A stretch of 5,215 nt of DNA from Bacillota bacterium (GTDB taxonomy: Bacteria > Bacillota > Clostridia > Clostridiales > Clostridiaceae), in assembly GCA_023427705.1 (NCBI GenBank), contig JAEZAL010000248.1:1-5215 (forward strand), given 5' to 3'. The notes beneath the pieces were generated by a model. That model was not told where the DNA came from and did not search any database. It was given only the letters and a program-made list of their open reading frames with translations. How positions within the stretch are numbered: position 1 is the stretch's first letter; the number at the start of each line of letters is the position of its first letter. Made by a program: the position numbers and the translations under genes. Shown piece by piece: positions 1 through 5,215 of the stretch.

Positions 1-771
1 GAAAGATATGTTATTACATTAAAAAATTATATTGTTAAAGGTGAATTTGGTGAATCCTTGGTTCATGCAGGAGATACAGTTACTAGTATAGTTAAAAATA
101 AAATGCCAGTATCATCAAGACTTGGAATTCAACAAATTATTGTGGGGGTATCACTAGGAATTATTTTAGGAATTATTGCGGCTATGAATAGAGGTAAAAT
201 TATTGATTATGTAATTTTAGTAGGTGTAATGATATTAGCCTCAGTACCATCTTTAGTACTATCTTTATTGCTACAACAATATTTAGCTAAGGGACCTTTA
301 TTAAACTTGCCGATAATTGGATGGCCTAAAGGTGCTGAACTTTGGTTTGGAGGATGGAAATATACAGTATTGCCAACTATGGCAGGTGCTGGATTATATA
401 TAGCTTATTATGCAAGACTAATGAAAACTAGTATGTTAGATAGTATAAATCAGGACTATACACTTACAGCAAGGTCAAAAGGATTATCAGAAGTAACTAT
501 AGTTAGAAAACATGTTCTTAGAAATTCATTTATTCCAATAATAACAGTATTACCAGTAGCAATATCAGGAGTAATTTCAGGATCTTTCTTTATAGAAAGA
601 GTTTTTGCTATTCCAGGAGCAGGACAATATTTTATTCAAGCTGCTAATGATAGAGATATTCCAATACTTATGGGATTAACATTACTGTATGCCCTTATTT
701 ATCTTATAACAATATTTATAACAGATATACTTTATACAGTTGTAGATCCACGTATAAGATTAGTTAAGTAG
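1..771 (+). CDS. oppB: Oligopeptide ABC transporter permease OppB (5'-truncated by window edge)
   Basis: One of the two membrane channel subunits of an Opp/Dpp-type peptide importer, acting in the cytoplasmic membrane with OppC. The frame is open from base 1, giving 256 visible residues. Family members are usually about 300-320 residues, so roughly 50 N-terminal residues, including the first membrane helix, lie upstream. The visible part starts in the extracytoplasmic loop (GEFGESL, residues 14-20) typical of the family. Hydrophobic helices lie near residues 41-61, 70-92, 123-141, 180-200 and 222-245. The EAA-type loop that docks on the ATPase is at about 152-175 (YTLTARSKG...RKHVLRN). The C-terminus carries the family hallmark DILYTVVDPRIRL. 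The TTG at 58-60 is an internal Leu codon, not a start, because homologous sequence continues before it. It lies 15 bp upstream of oppC. The family is certain; whether the substrate is di- or oligopeptide (or nickel) cannot be read from the permease. Confidence 0.95.
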   Translation, partial: ERYVITLKNYIVKGEFGESLVHAGDTVTSIVKNKMPVSSRLGIQQIIVGVSLGIILGIIAAMNRGKIIDYVILVGVMILASVPSLVLSLLLQQYLAKGPLLNLPIIGWPKGAELWFGGWKYTVLPTMAGAGLYIAYYARLMKTSMLDSINQDYTLTARSKGLSEVTIVRKHVLRNSFIPIITVLPVAISGVISGSFFIERVFAIPGAGQYFIQAANDRDIPILMGLTLLYALIYLITIFITDILYTVVDPRIRLVK

Positions 772-786
772 TTAGAGGTGTGACTT

Positions 787-1710
787 ATGAATAAATTAGA
801 TGTAAAAGATAAAAGATTTGAGTTTGTAGATTCATCTACATTAGACAGTGATTTAGTAGTTAGGCAGAATATTAGTTATTGGCAAGATGCCTGGAGAAGA
901 CTTAAAAAGAACCCAGTTGCTATGGGAGCATTATTTATATTAATTATACTTATATTAATGGCAATATTTTCACCAATAATTAGAAAGATGGATTATTTAA
1001 CAGTTGTAACTGCAAAGAAGAATTTATCACCAAATAGTGAATTTTTGTGGGGAACTGATGCTATGGGAAGAGATTTATTTACAAGAGTTTGGATAGGTAC
1101 AAGAATATCAATAAGTGTTGCCATTATTGCTACTGCGATAACTATAGTTGTTGGTTGTTTGTATGGAGGTATAGCTGCATATGTAGGCGGAATAGTAGAT
1201 GAAATAATGATGAGGATTGTTGAAGTATTAAATAGTATTCCATATTTAATAATAACTTTATTAATTTTAGTTGTTTTAGGAAACGGATATTTTCAATTGA
1301 TGTTAGCTTTATGCTTAACTGCATGGACTGGTACAGCAAGAATGATAAGAGGACAAATTCTTCAGTTAAGAGAAAGTGAGTATGTTTTAGCTGCAGAAGC
1401 TTTAGGGGCTTCATCAATGAGGATAATTTTAAAGCATCTATTACCAAATACAATAGGATTAATAATATTAGATGTTGCATCAACAATTCCAAGTGTAATA
1501 GTTTCAGAAACAATACTTTCATTTTTAGGATTAGGATTAAATATTCCAGCATTTAGTTTAGGATCTTTATTATCAGCTGGGCAACAAGCTATGGCATTTT
1601 ATCCTTATCAATTATTGTTCCCAACTATAATTTTATGTTTATTAATATTATCATTTAATATTTTGGGTGATGGGCTAAGAGATGCTCTAGATCCAAAATT
1701 AAGACAGTAG
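787..1710 (+). CDS. oppC: Oligopeptide ABC transporter permease OppC
   Basis: Second membrane channel subunit of the peptide importer, 307 residues, a normal full length. An N-terminal cytoplasmic stretch (1-42) leads into a first helix at about 46-64 (the OppC_N region), then an extracytoplasmic loop with FLWGTDAMGRDLFTR (87-100), a strong signature of the OppC/DppC family. Core permease helices lie near 105-128, 152-165, 169-184, 222-244 and 276-296. The EAA loop contacting the ATPases is at about 198-221 (AAEALGASS...KHLLPN). LSFLGLG (244-250) and the C-terminal GDGLRDALDPK (294-304) are further hallmarks. The start is set by AGAGGTG at 774-780, 6 bp before the ATG. It sits between oppB and oppD in one operon. 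No truncation or missing motif is seen. Confidence 0.96.
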   Translation: MNKLDVKDKRFEFVDSSTLDSDLVVRQNISYWQDAWRRLKKNPVAMGALFILIILILMAIFSPIIRKMDYLTVVTAKKNLSPNSEFLWGTDAMGRDLFTRVWIGTRISISVAIIATAITIVVGCLYGGIAAYVGGIVDEIMMRIVEVLNSIPYLIITLLILVVLGNGYFQLMLALCLTAWTGTARMIRGQILQLRESEYVLAAEALGASSMRIILKHLLPNTIGLIILDVASTIPSVIVSETILSFLGLGLNIPAFSLGSLLSAGQQAMAFYPYQLLFPTIILCLLILSFNILGDGLRDALDPKLRQ

Positions 1711-1715
1711 GAGGT
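1709..1715 (+). promoter_or_regulatory. Ribosome binding site of oppD overlapping the oppC stop codon
   Basis: AGGAGGT is a full anti-Shine-Dalgarno match. Its first two bases are the last two of the oppC TAG stop (1708-1710), and it lies 9 bp before the oppD ATG at 1725. A ribosome finishing oppC would sit on this site, so translational coupling of the two genes is plausible (inference). Confidence 0.85.
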
Positions 1716-1724
1716 ATATAAGAT

Positions 1725-2771
1725 ATGGAGAATTTAATAAGTAAAAGTCAATCAATTTTAGATGTACAGAATCTGAAAGTATCTTATCATACTTATGCAG
1801 GAGAAGTTCAATCTGTTAGAGGAGTATCTTTTGATGTAGATAGAGGAGAAGTACTAGCTATAGTAGGAGAATCTGGGTGCGGGAAAAGTGTTACTGCCAG
1901 AGCAATTATGTCATTAATACAAGCACCGCAAGGAGAAATTAAAGAGGGTAGTAAGATACTTTATAATGGAGAAGACATATTATCTTATGATAAGAGTAAA
2001 ATAAGAGCATTTAGAGGTGGAGAGTGCGCCATGATATTCCAAGATGCATTAACATCTCTTAATCCAACTATGAAAGTTGGAAATCAAATAATTGAAAATT
2101 TAATAGCTCATAGAAATATGGATAAAAAGTTGGCACGAGAAGAAGCGATAAAAATACTAGATTCTGTAGGAATTCCAAACCCTGAAAAGAGAATAGATCA
2201 ATATCCTCATGAATTTTCAGGTGGAATGAGACAAAGAGTCATGATAGCTATTGCTGTTGCTTGTGAACCTAAAATTTTGATTGCTGATGAGCCTACTACA
2301 GCACTGGATGTTACAATTCAAGCACAAATACTTGAATTAATAAGTGAATTAAAGAATAGACTTAATACAGCTGTAATATTAATTACTCATGATTTTGGGG
2401 TGGTTGCAGGAATGGCAGATAAGATTACAGTAATGTATGCTGGAAAGATTATAGAAGGTGGTGAAAAAAGAGATATATTTTATAATCCAAAACATCCATA
2501 TACATGGGCACTTTTGAATTCAGTACCTAAGTTAGAATGGAAGGGGAAGCAGATGCTAGATACAATTAAGGGAACACCACCTGATTTAATTGCTCCACCA
2601 ACTGGATGTGCATTTGCAGCTCGTTGTAAGTATTGTATGAATATATGTTTAGAGAAGGAACCTATGGAATATTCATTTGGAGATATACATAAGGCCAAAT
2701 GCTGGTTATATAGTGAAGAAATTCCGGATGGAATGTTAGAAAAAATTATGGAGGAAAGAAGAAATGGCTAA
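1725..2771 (+). CDS. oppD: Oligopeptide ABC transporter ATP-binding protein OppD
   Basis: Cytoplasmic ATPase that pairs with OppF to power peptide import through OppBC; 348 residues, slightly long but normal for OppD/DppD. Motifs in order: Walker A GESGCGKS (48-55), Q-loop Gln106 in FQDALTSLNP, ABC signature FSGGMRQR (164-171), Walker B ILIADEP (184-190, catalytic Glu189), D-loop ALDV (193-196) and switch His222 in THDFG. All catalytic residues are present. The C-terminal oligopeptide/dipeptide extension begins near NPKHPYTWALL (254-264) and carries Cys295, 301, 304, 308 and 326. This pattern matches the iron-sulfur-cluster type of C-terminal domain reported for some DppD-type ATPases. The last 18 residues (EEIPDG...) extend beyond the cysteine domain, and their codons contain the oppF ribosome binding site. 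The ATG follows AGGAGGT at a 9-bp spacing. Confidence 0.96.
   Translation: MENLISKSQSILDVQNLKVSYHTYAGEVQSVRGVSFDVDRGEVLAIVGESGCGKSVTARAIMSLIQAPQGEIKEGSKILYNGEDILSYDKSKIRAFRGGECAMIFQDALTSLNPTMKVGNQIIENLIAHRNMDKKLAREEAIKILDSVGIPNPEKRIDQYPHEFSGGMRQRVMIAIAVACEPKILIADEPTTALDVTIQAQILELISELKNRLNTAVILITHDFGVVAGMADKITVMYAGKIIEGGEKRDIFYNPKHPYTWALLNSVPKLEWKGKQMLDTIKGTPPDLIAPPTGCAFAARCKYCMNICLEKEPMEYSFGDIHKAKCWLYSEEIPDGMLEKIMEERRNG
2750..2754 (+). promoter_or_regulatory. Ribosome binding site of oppF inside the oppD coding region
   Basis: GGAGG, encoded within the Met-Glu-Glu codons near the end of oppD, lies 9 bp before the oppF ATG at 2764. It fixes the oppF start within the 8-bp overlap of the two genes and supports coupled translation, which would favour equal amounts of the two ATPases (inference). 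Confidence 0.85.
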
Positions 2772-3729
2772 TGGAGAGAATATAATTTTAGAAGTAAAGA
2801 ATTTAAAAAAATATTTTAAAATTGGGAATAAAGATGTTCTAAAAGCAGTAGATGATGTTTCATTTGCCATAAAAAAAGGAGAAACTTTAGGATTAGTTGG
2901 TGAATCTGGGTGTGGCAAGACAACTTGTGGGAGAACAGCCATTGGATTATACGATAAGACAGATGGAGAAATACTATATAAAGGGAAATCATTAGATAAA
3001 TTAAAGGGTAAAGAAAAGAAACAATTCAATAAAGAAGTTCAAATAATTTTTCAAGACCCATATGCATCATTAAATCCTAGGATGACAGTTGCTGATATAA
3101 TTTCAGAAGGAATAGAGATACACGGATTAGCTAAATCAAAAGAAGAGAAAGATAATAGGGTCTATAAACTATTAGAACAAGTAGGATTAAATAAAGAACA
3201 TGCAAATAGGTTTGTTCATGAATTTTCAGGGGGACAAAGACAGAGAATTGGTATTGCTAGAGCATTAGCAGTAGAGCCTAACTTTATATTATGTGATGAA
3301 CCTATTTCTGCCTTAGATGTATCAATTCAAGCACAAATTGCTAATTTATTAATAAAATTACAAAAAGAACTAGGATTAACATACTTATTTATTGCACATG
3401 ACTTATCTATGGTTAAGCATATTTCAGATAGAGTAGCAGTAATGTATCTAGGAAGCATGGTGGAGTTAACAGAATCAGAAACTTTATTTAATAACCCTAA
3501 GCATCCATATACTGTAGCTTTAATGTCAGCAATTCCAATAGCAGATCCGGAAGTTGAAGAGAATAGAAGTAGAATTATGTTAGAAGGAGATGTTCCTAGT
3601 CCAATAAATACTCCGAAAGGATGTAAATTCCAAGGTAGGTGTAATAAATGTATGGAAATATGTAAAACTAAAGAGCCAGAGTTTAAGGAAATAGAAAAAG
3701 GACACTTTGTAGCTTGTCATTTATATTAG
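2764..3729 (+). CDS. oppF: Oligopeptide ABC transporter ATP-binding protein OppF
   Basis: Second cytoplasmic ATPase of the importer, 321 residues, normal for the family. Motifs in order: Walker A GESGCGKT (46-53), Q-loop Gln97 in FQDPYASLNP (an OppF/DppF hallmark), ABC signature FSGGQRQR (154-161), Walker B FILCDEP (174-180, catalytic Glu179), D-loop ALDV (183-186) and switch His212 in AHDLSMV. The SALDVSIQAQ wording is typical of OppF. The C-terminal extension starts near NPKHPYTVALM (244-254) and has Cys287, 293, 296, 300 and 318 with exactly the same spacing as in OppD. The ORF overlaps the end of oppD by 8 bp in another frame and ends 22 bp before the next gene. Both ATPases have intact catalytic motifs, so neither site looks degenerate. 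Confidence 0.96.
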   Translation: MANGENIILEVKNLKKYFKIGNKDVLKAVDDVSFAIKKGETLGLVGESGCGKTTCGRTAIGLYDKTDGEILYKGKSLDKLKGKEKKQFNKEVQIIFQDPYASLNPRMTVADIISEGIEIHGLAKSKEEKDNRVYKLLEQVGLNKEHANRFVHEFSGGQRQRIGIARALAVEPNFILCDEPISALDVSIQAQIANLLIKLQKELGLTYLFIAHDLSMVKHISDRVAVMYLGSMVELTESETLFNNPKHPYTVALMSAIPIADPEVEENRSRIMLEGDVPSPINTPKGCKFQGRCNKCMEICKTKEPEFKEIEKGHFVACHLY

Positions 3730-3751
3730 TTAAACCACAGGAGATTATTTT

Positions 3752-4108
3752 ATGAGCAAATTAAATGGAATAATAAAAGATTTTATTAAGTGTATATTTG
3801 TTGGAAATCTAATAGCATTAGTAATAATATTAATGATTGGTATAATATCATTATTAGTATCGAAATTTGAAGTAAAGCAGTCATTACAAATTATAAGAAG
3901 TTCATTACTAATCATTGGACCATTAGGTGTTATATTAGGAGCACTTTTAATTCTTAAAAAAAGAGATGAAAAACAATTTGAATTTCTTGGTGAATGGGAA
4001 AAAAAATATAAAGTGTTTTCATATCGAATTGTGTTAGTATTAGTTAGTTTTGTTATTGTTTTATATGGAGGAATTATAGACTGGATAGTATTTCACTATA
4101 TACAATAA
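3752..4108 (+). CDS. Small three-helix membrane protein of unknown function, downstream of oppF
   Basis: I do not recognise this 118-residue protein. It is very hydrophobic, with probable membrane helices at about 14-36, 50-68 and 91-111. A basic, charged loop lies between helices two and three (KKRDEKQFEFLGEWEKKYK, about 69-87). The positive-inside rule puts the N-terminus and this loop in the cytoplasm and the short C-terminus outside (inference). No signal peptide cleavage site, enzyme motif or metal-binding cluster is apparent. The start is supported by AGGAGA (3739-3744), 7 bp before the ATG. It begins only 22 bp after the oppF stop, with no terminator or convincing promoter between, so it is probably the last gene of the opp transcript. 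A link to peptide uptake is only by position. Codon use matches the neighbours. Confidence 0.8.
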   Translation: MSKLNGIIKDFIKCIFVGNLIALVIILMIGIISLLVSKFEVKQSLQIIRSSLLIIGPLGVILGALLILKKRDEKQFEFLGEWEKKYKVFSYRIVLVLVSFVIVLYGGIIDWIVFHYIQ

Positions 4109-4150
4109 ATAGTATATATAACCTCTTAAAGAAATAAAAAATATCATTTA

Positions 4151-4179
4151 TTGAAATAATATCTTACCTATGGTATAAT
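4151..4179 (+). promoter_or_regulatory. Strong vegetative (sigma-A type) promoter with extended -10
   Basis: The -35 box TTGAAA (4151-4156) is separated by exactly 17 bp from a perfect -10 box TATAAT (4174-4179). A TG at 4171-4172 makes an extended -10 (TGGTATAAT). The expected transcription start is near 4186, giving a leader of about 45 bases before the ATG at 4231. This makes the downstream small gene independent of the opp operon. No terminator hairpin is seen between 4109 and 4150, so opp transcripts may also read into this gene. Confidence 0.82.
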
Positions 4180-4217
4180 AAGTCCAAGGTGGAGAAAAAT
4201 AATATTATTAAGATAAT

Positions 4218-4222
4218 GAGGT
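4218..4222 (+). promoter_or_regulatory. Ribosome binding site that decides the start of the 95-residue gene
   Basis: GAGGT lies 8 bp before ATG 4231, an ideal spacing. The in-frame alternatives are weaker. GTG 4189 would fall about 3 bases after the predicted transcript start and so have no leader. ATG 4216 has its nearest purine-rich site (GGTGGAG, 4188-4194) about 21 bp away. Confidence 0.75.
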
Positions 4223-4230
4223 ATATTAAT

Positions 4231-4518
4231 ATGAATGATAGAATTAAAACTTGGTTATATATTTTGACTTCTGTTTTAGTAGTTGGTGTGGTAGGTTATT
4301 TAGCTATTAATCTTTTAATTTTTTTAATCCCATTTTTAGTAGTTATATATATAGTTTTTAAAATAAAGGGATATATAAGTAAAAAAAGTAAAACTAATTC
4401 TAAAGTTAATTATGAAGAAAAGTATAAATCGTCATATGATAGCAAAATAGATAGTATTGATAATTCCCATACTGAAGTTATTGATGTAGAATATGAAGAT
4501 GTAAATAAATATAATTAA
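4231..4518 (+). CDS. Small two-helix membrane protein with charged C-terminal tail, unknown function
   Basis: I do not recognise this protein. From ATG 4231 it has 95 residues: a short basic N-terminus (MNDRIKTW), two closely spaced hydrophobic helices at about 8-24 and 27-45, then a hydrophilic tail (46-95). The tail is first Lys/Ser-rich (KGYISKKSKTNSK) and then acidic, ending in EVIDVEYEDV and a short NKYN. A hairpin of two helices with the tail in the cytoplasm is the likely topology, given the lysines after helix two (inference). The frame stays open upstream to GTG 4189 (109 residues), but the promoter and ribosome binding site positions favour ATG 4231. It has its own strong promoter and an immediate intrinsic terminator, so it is mainly a single-gene unit. 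No enzymatic motif is present. Confidence 0.75.
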   Translation: MNDRIKTWLYILTSVLVVGVVGYLAINLLIFLIPFLVVIYIVFKIKGYISKKSKTNSKVNYEEKYKSSYDSKIDSIDNSHTEVIDVEYEDVNKYN

Positions 4519-4519
4519 T

Positions 4520-4545
4520 AAAAACTCAGCAGAGGCTGAGTTTTT
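4520..4545 (+). terminator. Intrinsic (rho-independent) terminator
   Basis: A perfect 11-bp stem is formed by AAAAACTCAGC (4520-4530) and GCTGAGTTTTT (4535-4545) around a four-base AGAG loop. The core CTCAGC/GCTGAG is the only GC-rich patch nearby, and the T run gives the release tract. It starts 2 bases after the TAA of the 95-residue gene. The A tract on the left side means it could also work on the opposite strand, but no minus-strand gene is present to use it here. Confidence 0.93.
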
Positions 4546-4566
4546 ATTATATATAAAGAGGTAAAT

Positions 4567-5215
4567 ATGAATTTTAGAAAACTAAAGATATTTTATGAAA
4601 CAGCACAACATTTAAATATGACAAAGGTTGCAAAGGAAATGTATATAAGTCAACCATCAATAAGTCAAAGTATAAATGAATTAGAATCAGAATTAGGAGT
4701 TAAGTTATTTGATAGAATAGGGAAAAAATTATATTTAACTAATGAGGGTGAAGTTTTTCGAAATTATACCAGAAGAATATTAAACTTATATGATGAAAGT
4801 GTAAAAATTATTAGAGATATAAATTTAAATGGAAAAGGGAAATTAGTTATTGGTGCAAGTACAACTATAGGAATATATATGCTTCCAGAAATAATAAAGG
4901 AATTTTCAAGTAAATTTAAGGATATAGAAATATCTTTAATTATTGAAAACACAAAGAATATTGAAAAGTTGATATTGGAAAATAAAGTTGATTTTGCATT
5001 TGTTGAAGGTGATATTCATTCTGAGGAAATAACAAAAGAAGTTATTTGGAAGGATGAATTAGTGTTTATTTGTGGTGAAGAAAATGAGCTTAAAAAATGT
5101 AAGCAAGTTTCTGTAAATGAAATTTCCAATCAAAAGTTTATTATGAGAGAAGAAGGAAGTGGAACAAGAGAACATACAGAATTATTTTTTAAGAAGAATA
5201 AGATTAAATTTAACA
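4567..5215 (+). CDS. LysR-family transcriptional regulator (3'-truncated by window edge)
   Basis: DNA-binding regulator of the LysR family; 216 residues are visible out of a usual 290-300, and the frame is still open at the window end. The N-terminal winged helix-turn-helix covers about 1-60 (MNFRKLKIFYETA, then MTKVAKEMYISQPSISQSIN at 18-37, the recognition helix region, and LGVKLFDRIGKKLYLT at 43-58). A linker helix (about 60-88) leads to the effector-binding domain from about 91, with GASTTIGIYMLP (96-107), DFAFVEG (142-148) and REEGSGTRE (194-202). These resemble the CysL/CbbR-like branch, but the ligand cannot be assigned. The start ATG follows AGAGG (4557-4561) by 5 bp and lies 21 bp after the terminator. 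LysR proteins often control a divergent neighbour, but the upstream gene here is co-directional, so the target may lie downstream, outside the window. Confidence 0.93.
   Translation, partial: MNFRKLKIFYETAQHLNMTKVAKEMYISQPSISQSINELESELGVKLFDRIGKKLYLTNEGEVFRNYTRRILNLYDESVKIIRDINLNGKGKLVIGASTTIGIYMLPEIIKEFSSKFKDIEISLIIENTKNIEKLILENKVDFAFVEGDIHSEEITKEVIWKDELVFICGEENELKKCKQVSVNEISNQKFIMREEGSGTREHTELFFKKNKIKFN

Noticed and set aside
1142..1552. 136-residue minus-strand open frame, very rich in Leu
   Set aside because: It lies wholly inside oppC, and its Leu-rich, low-complexity composition is what the reverse of an AT-rich membrane-protein gene produces. No domain is recognisable.
2480..2698. 72-residue minus-strand open frame
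   Set aside because: It lies inside oppD, has no recognisable motif and is best explained as a shadow of the real gene.
1866..2920. Near-identical stretch GAATCTGGGTG in oppD and oppF as a possible direct repeat
   Set aside because: Both copies encode the Walker A motif GESGCGK of paralogous ATPases, so the similarity is protein conservation and not a mobile or regulatory repeat.
2736..3029. 97-residue minus-strand open frame, Phe/Ser-rich
   Set aside because: It is antisense to the oppD end and the oppF Walker A region; its composition mirrors AAA/GAA-rich coding DNA.
4109..4150. Possible terminator after the 118-residue gene
   Set aside because: No GC-containing hairpin followed by a T run is present; the stretch is plain AT-rich spacer.
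4145..4166. AT-rich dyad around TTATT-GA-AATAA overlapping the -35 box as a possible operator
   Set aside because: The arms are only five A/T bases with a two-base centre; in DNA this AT-rich such symmetry is expected by chance.
4764..4952. 62-residue minus-strand open frame
   Set aside because: It lies inside the LysR coding region, which has clear family motifs on the + strand.

Overview
The window looks like chromosomal DNA of a low-GC Gram-positive anaerobe, most likely Clostridium or a close relative. GC content is roughly 30% by eye, codon choice leans heavily on AGA (Arg), TTA (Leu) and ATA (Ile), and strong purine-rich Shine-Dalgarno sites precede almost every gene. The genus is an inference from composition and protein style; the species cannot be named from this sequence. 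All recognised genes are on the + strand.

Positions 1-3729 hold most of an oligopeptide/dipeptide ABC importer operon in the classical order: oppB (5' end cut by the window edge), oppC, oppD and oppF. OppB and OppC form the membrane channel and OppD and OppF are the two cytoplasmic ATPases. The genes are packed tightly: 15 bp between oppB and oppC, 14 bp between oppC and oppD, and an 8-bp overlap of oppD with oppF. No gene for the extracellular peptide-binding lipoprotein (OppA) follows oppF here, so it must lie upstream or elsewhere.

Positions 3752-4108 encode a small three-helix membrane protein of unknown function. It starts 22 bp after oppF with its own good Shine-Dalgarno site and is probably the last gene of the opp transcript. 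A strong vegetative promoter (TTGAAA, 17 bp, extended TG-N-TATAAT) at 4151-4179 drives a second small gene encoding a two-helix membrane protein with a charged cytoplasmic tail. The promoter and an internal Shine-Dalgarno site place its start at ATG 4231 rather than at the further-upstream GTG 4189. A clean intrinsic terminator (4520-4545) closes this unit.

From 4567 to the window end runs the first 216 codons of a LysR-family transcriptional regulator, cut off by the window edge. Its target is not visible.

The window is mostly ordinary. The points worth a second look are the identically spaced five-cysteine clusters at the C-termini of both OppD and OppF, the two unrecognised small membrane proteins, and the corrected gene starts. 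I found no CRISPR array, tRNA, rRNA, insertion sequence, phage gene or undescribed system.
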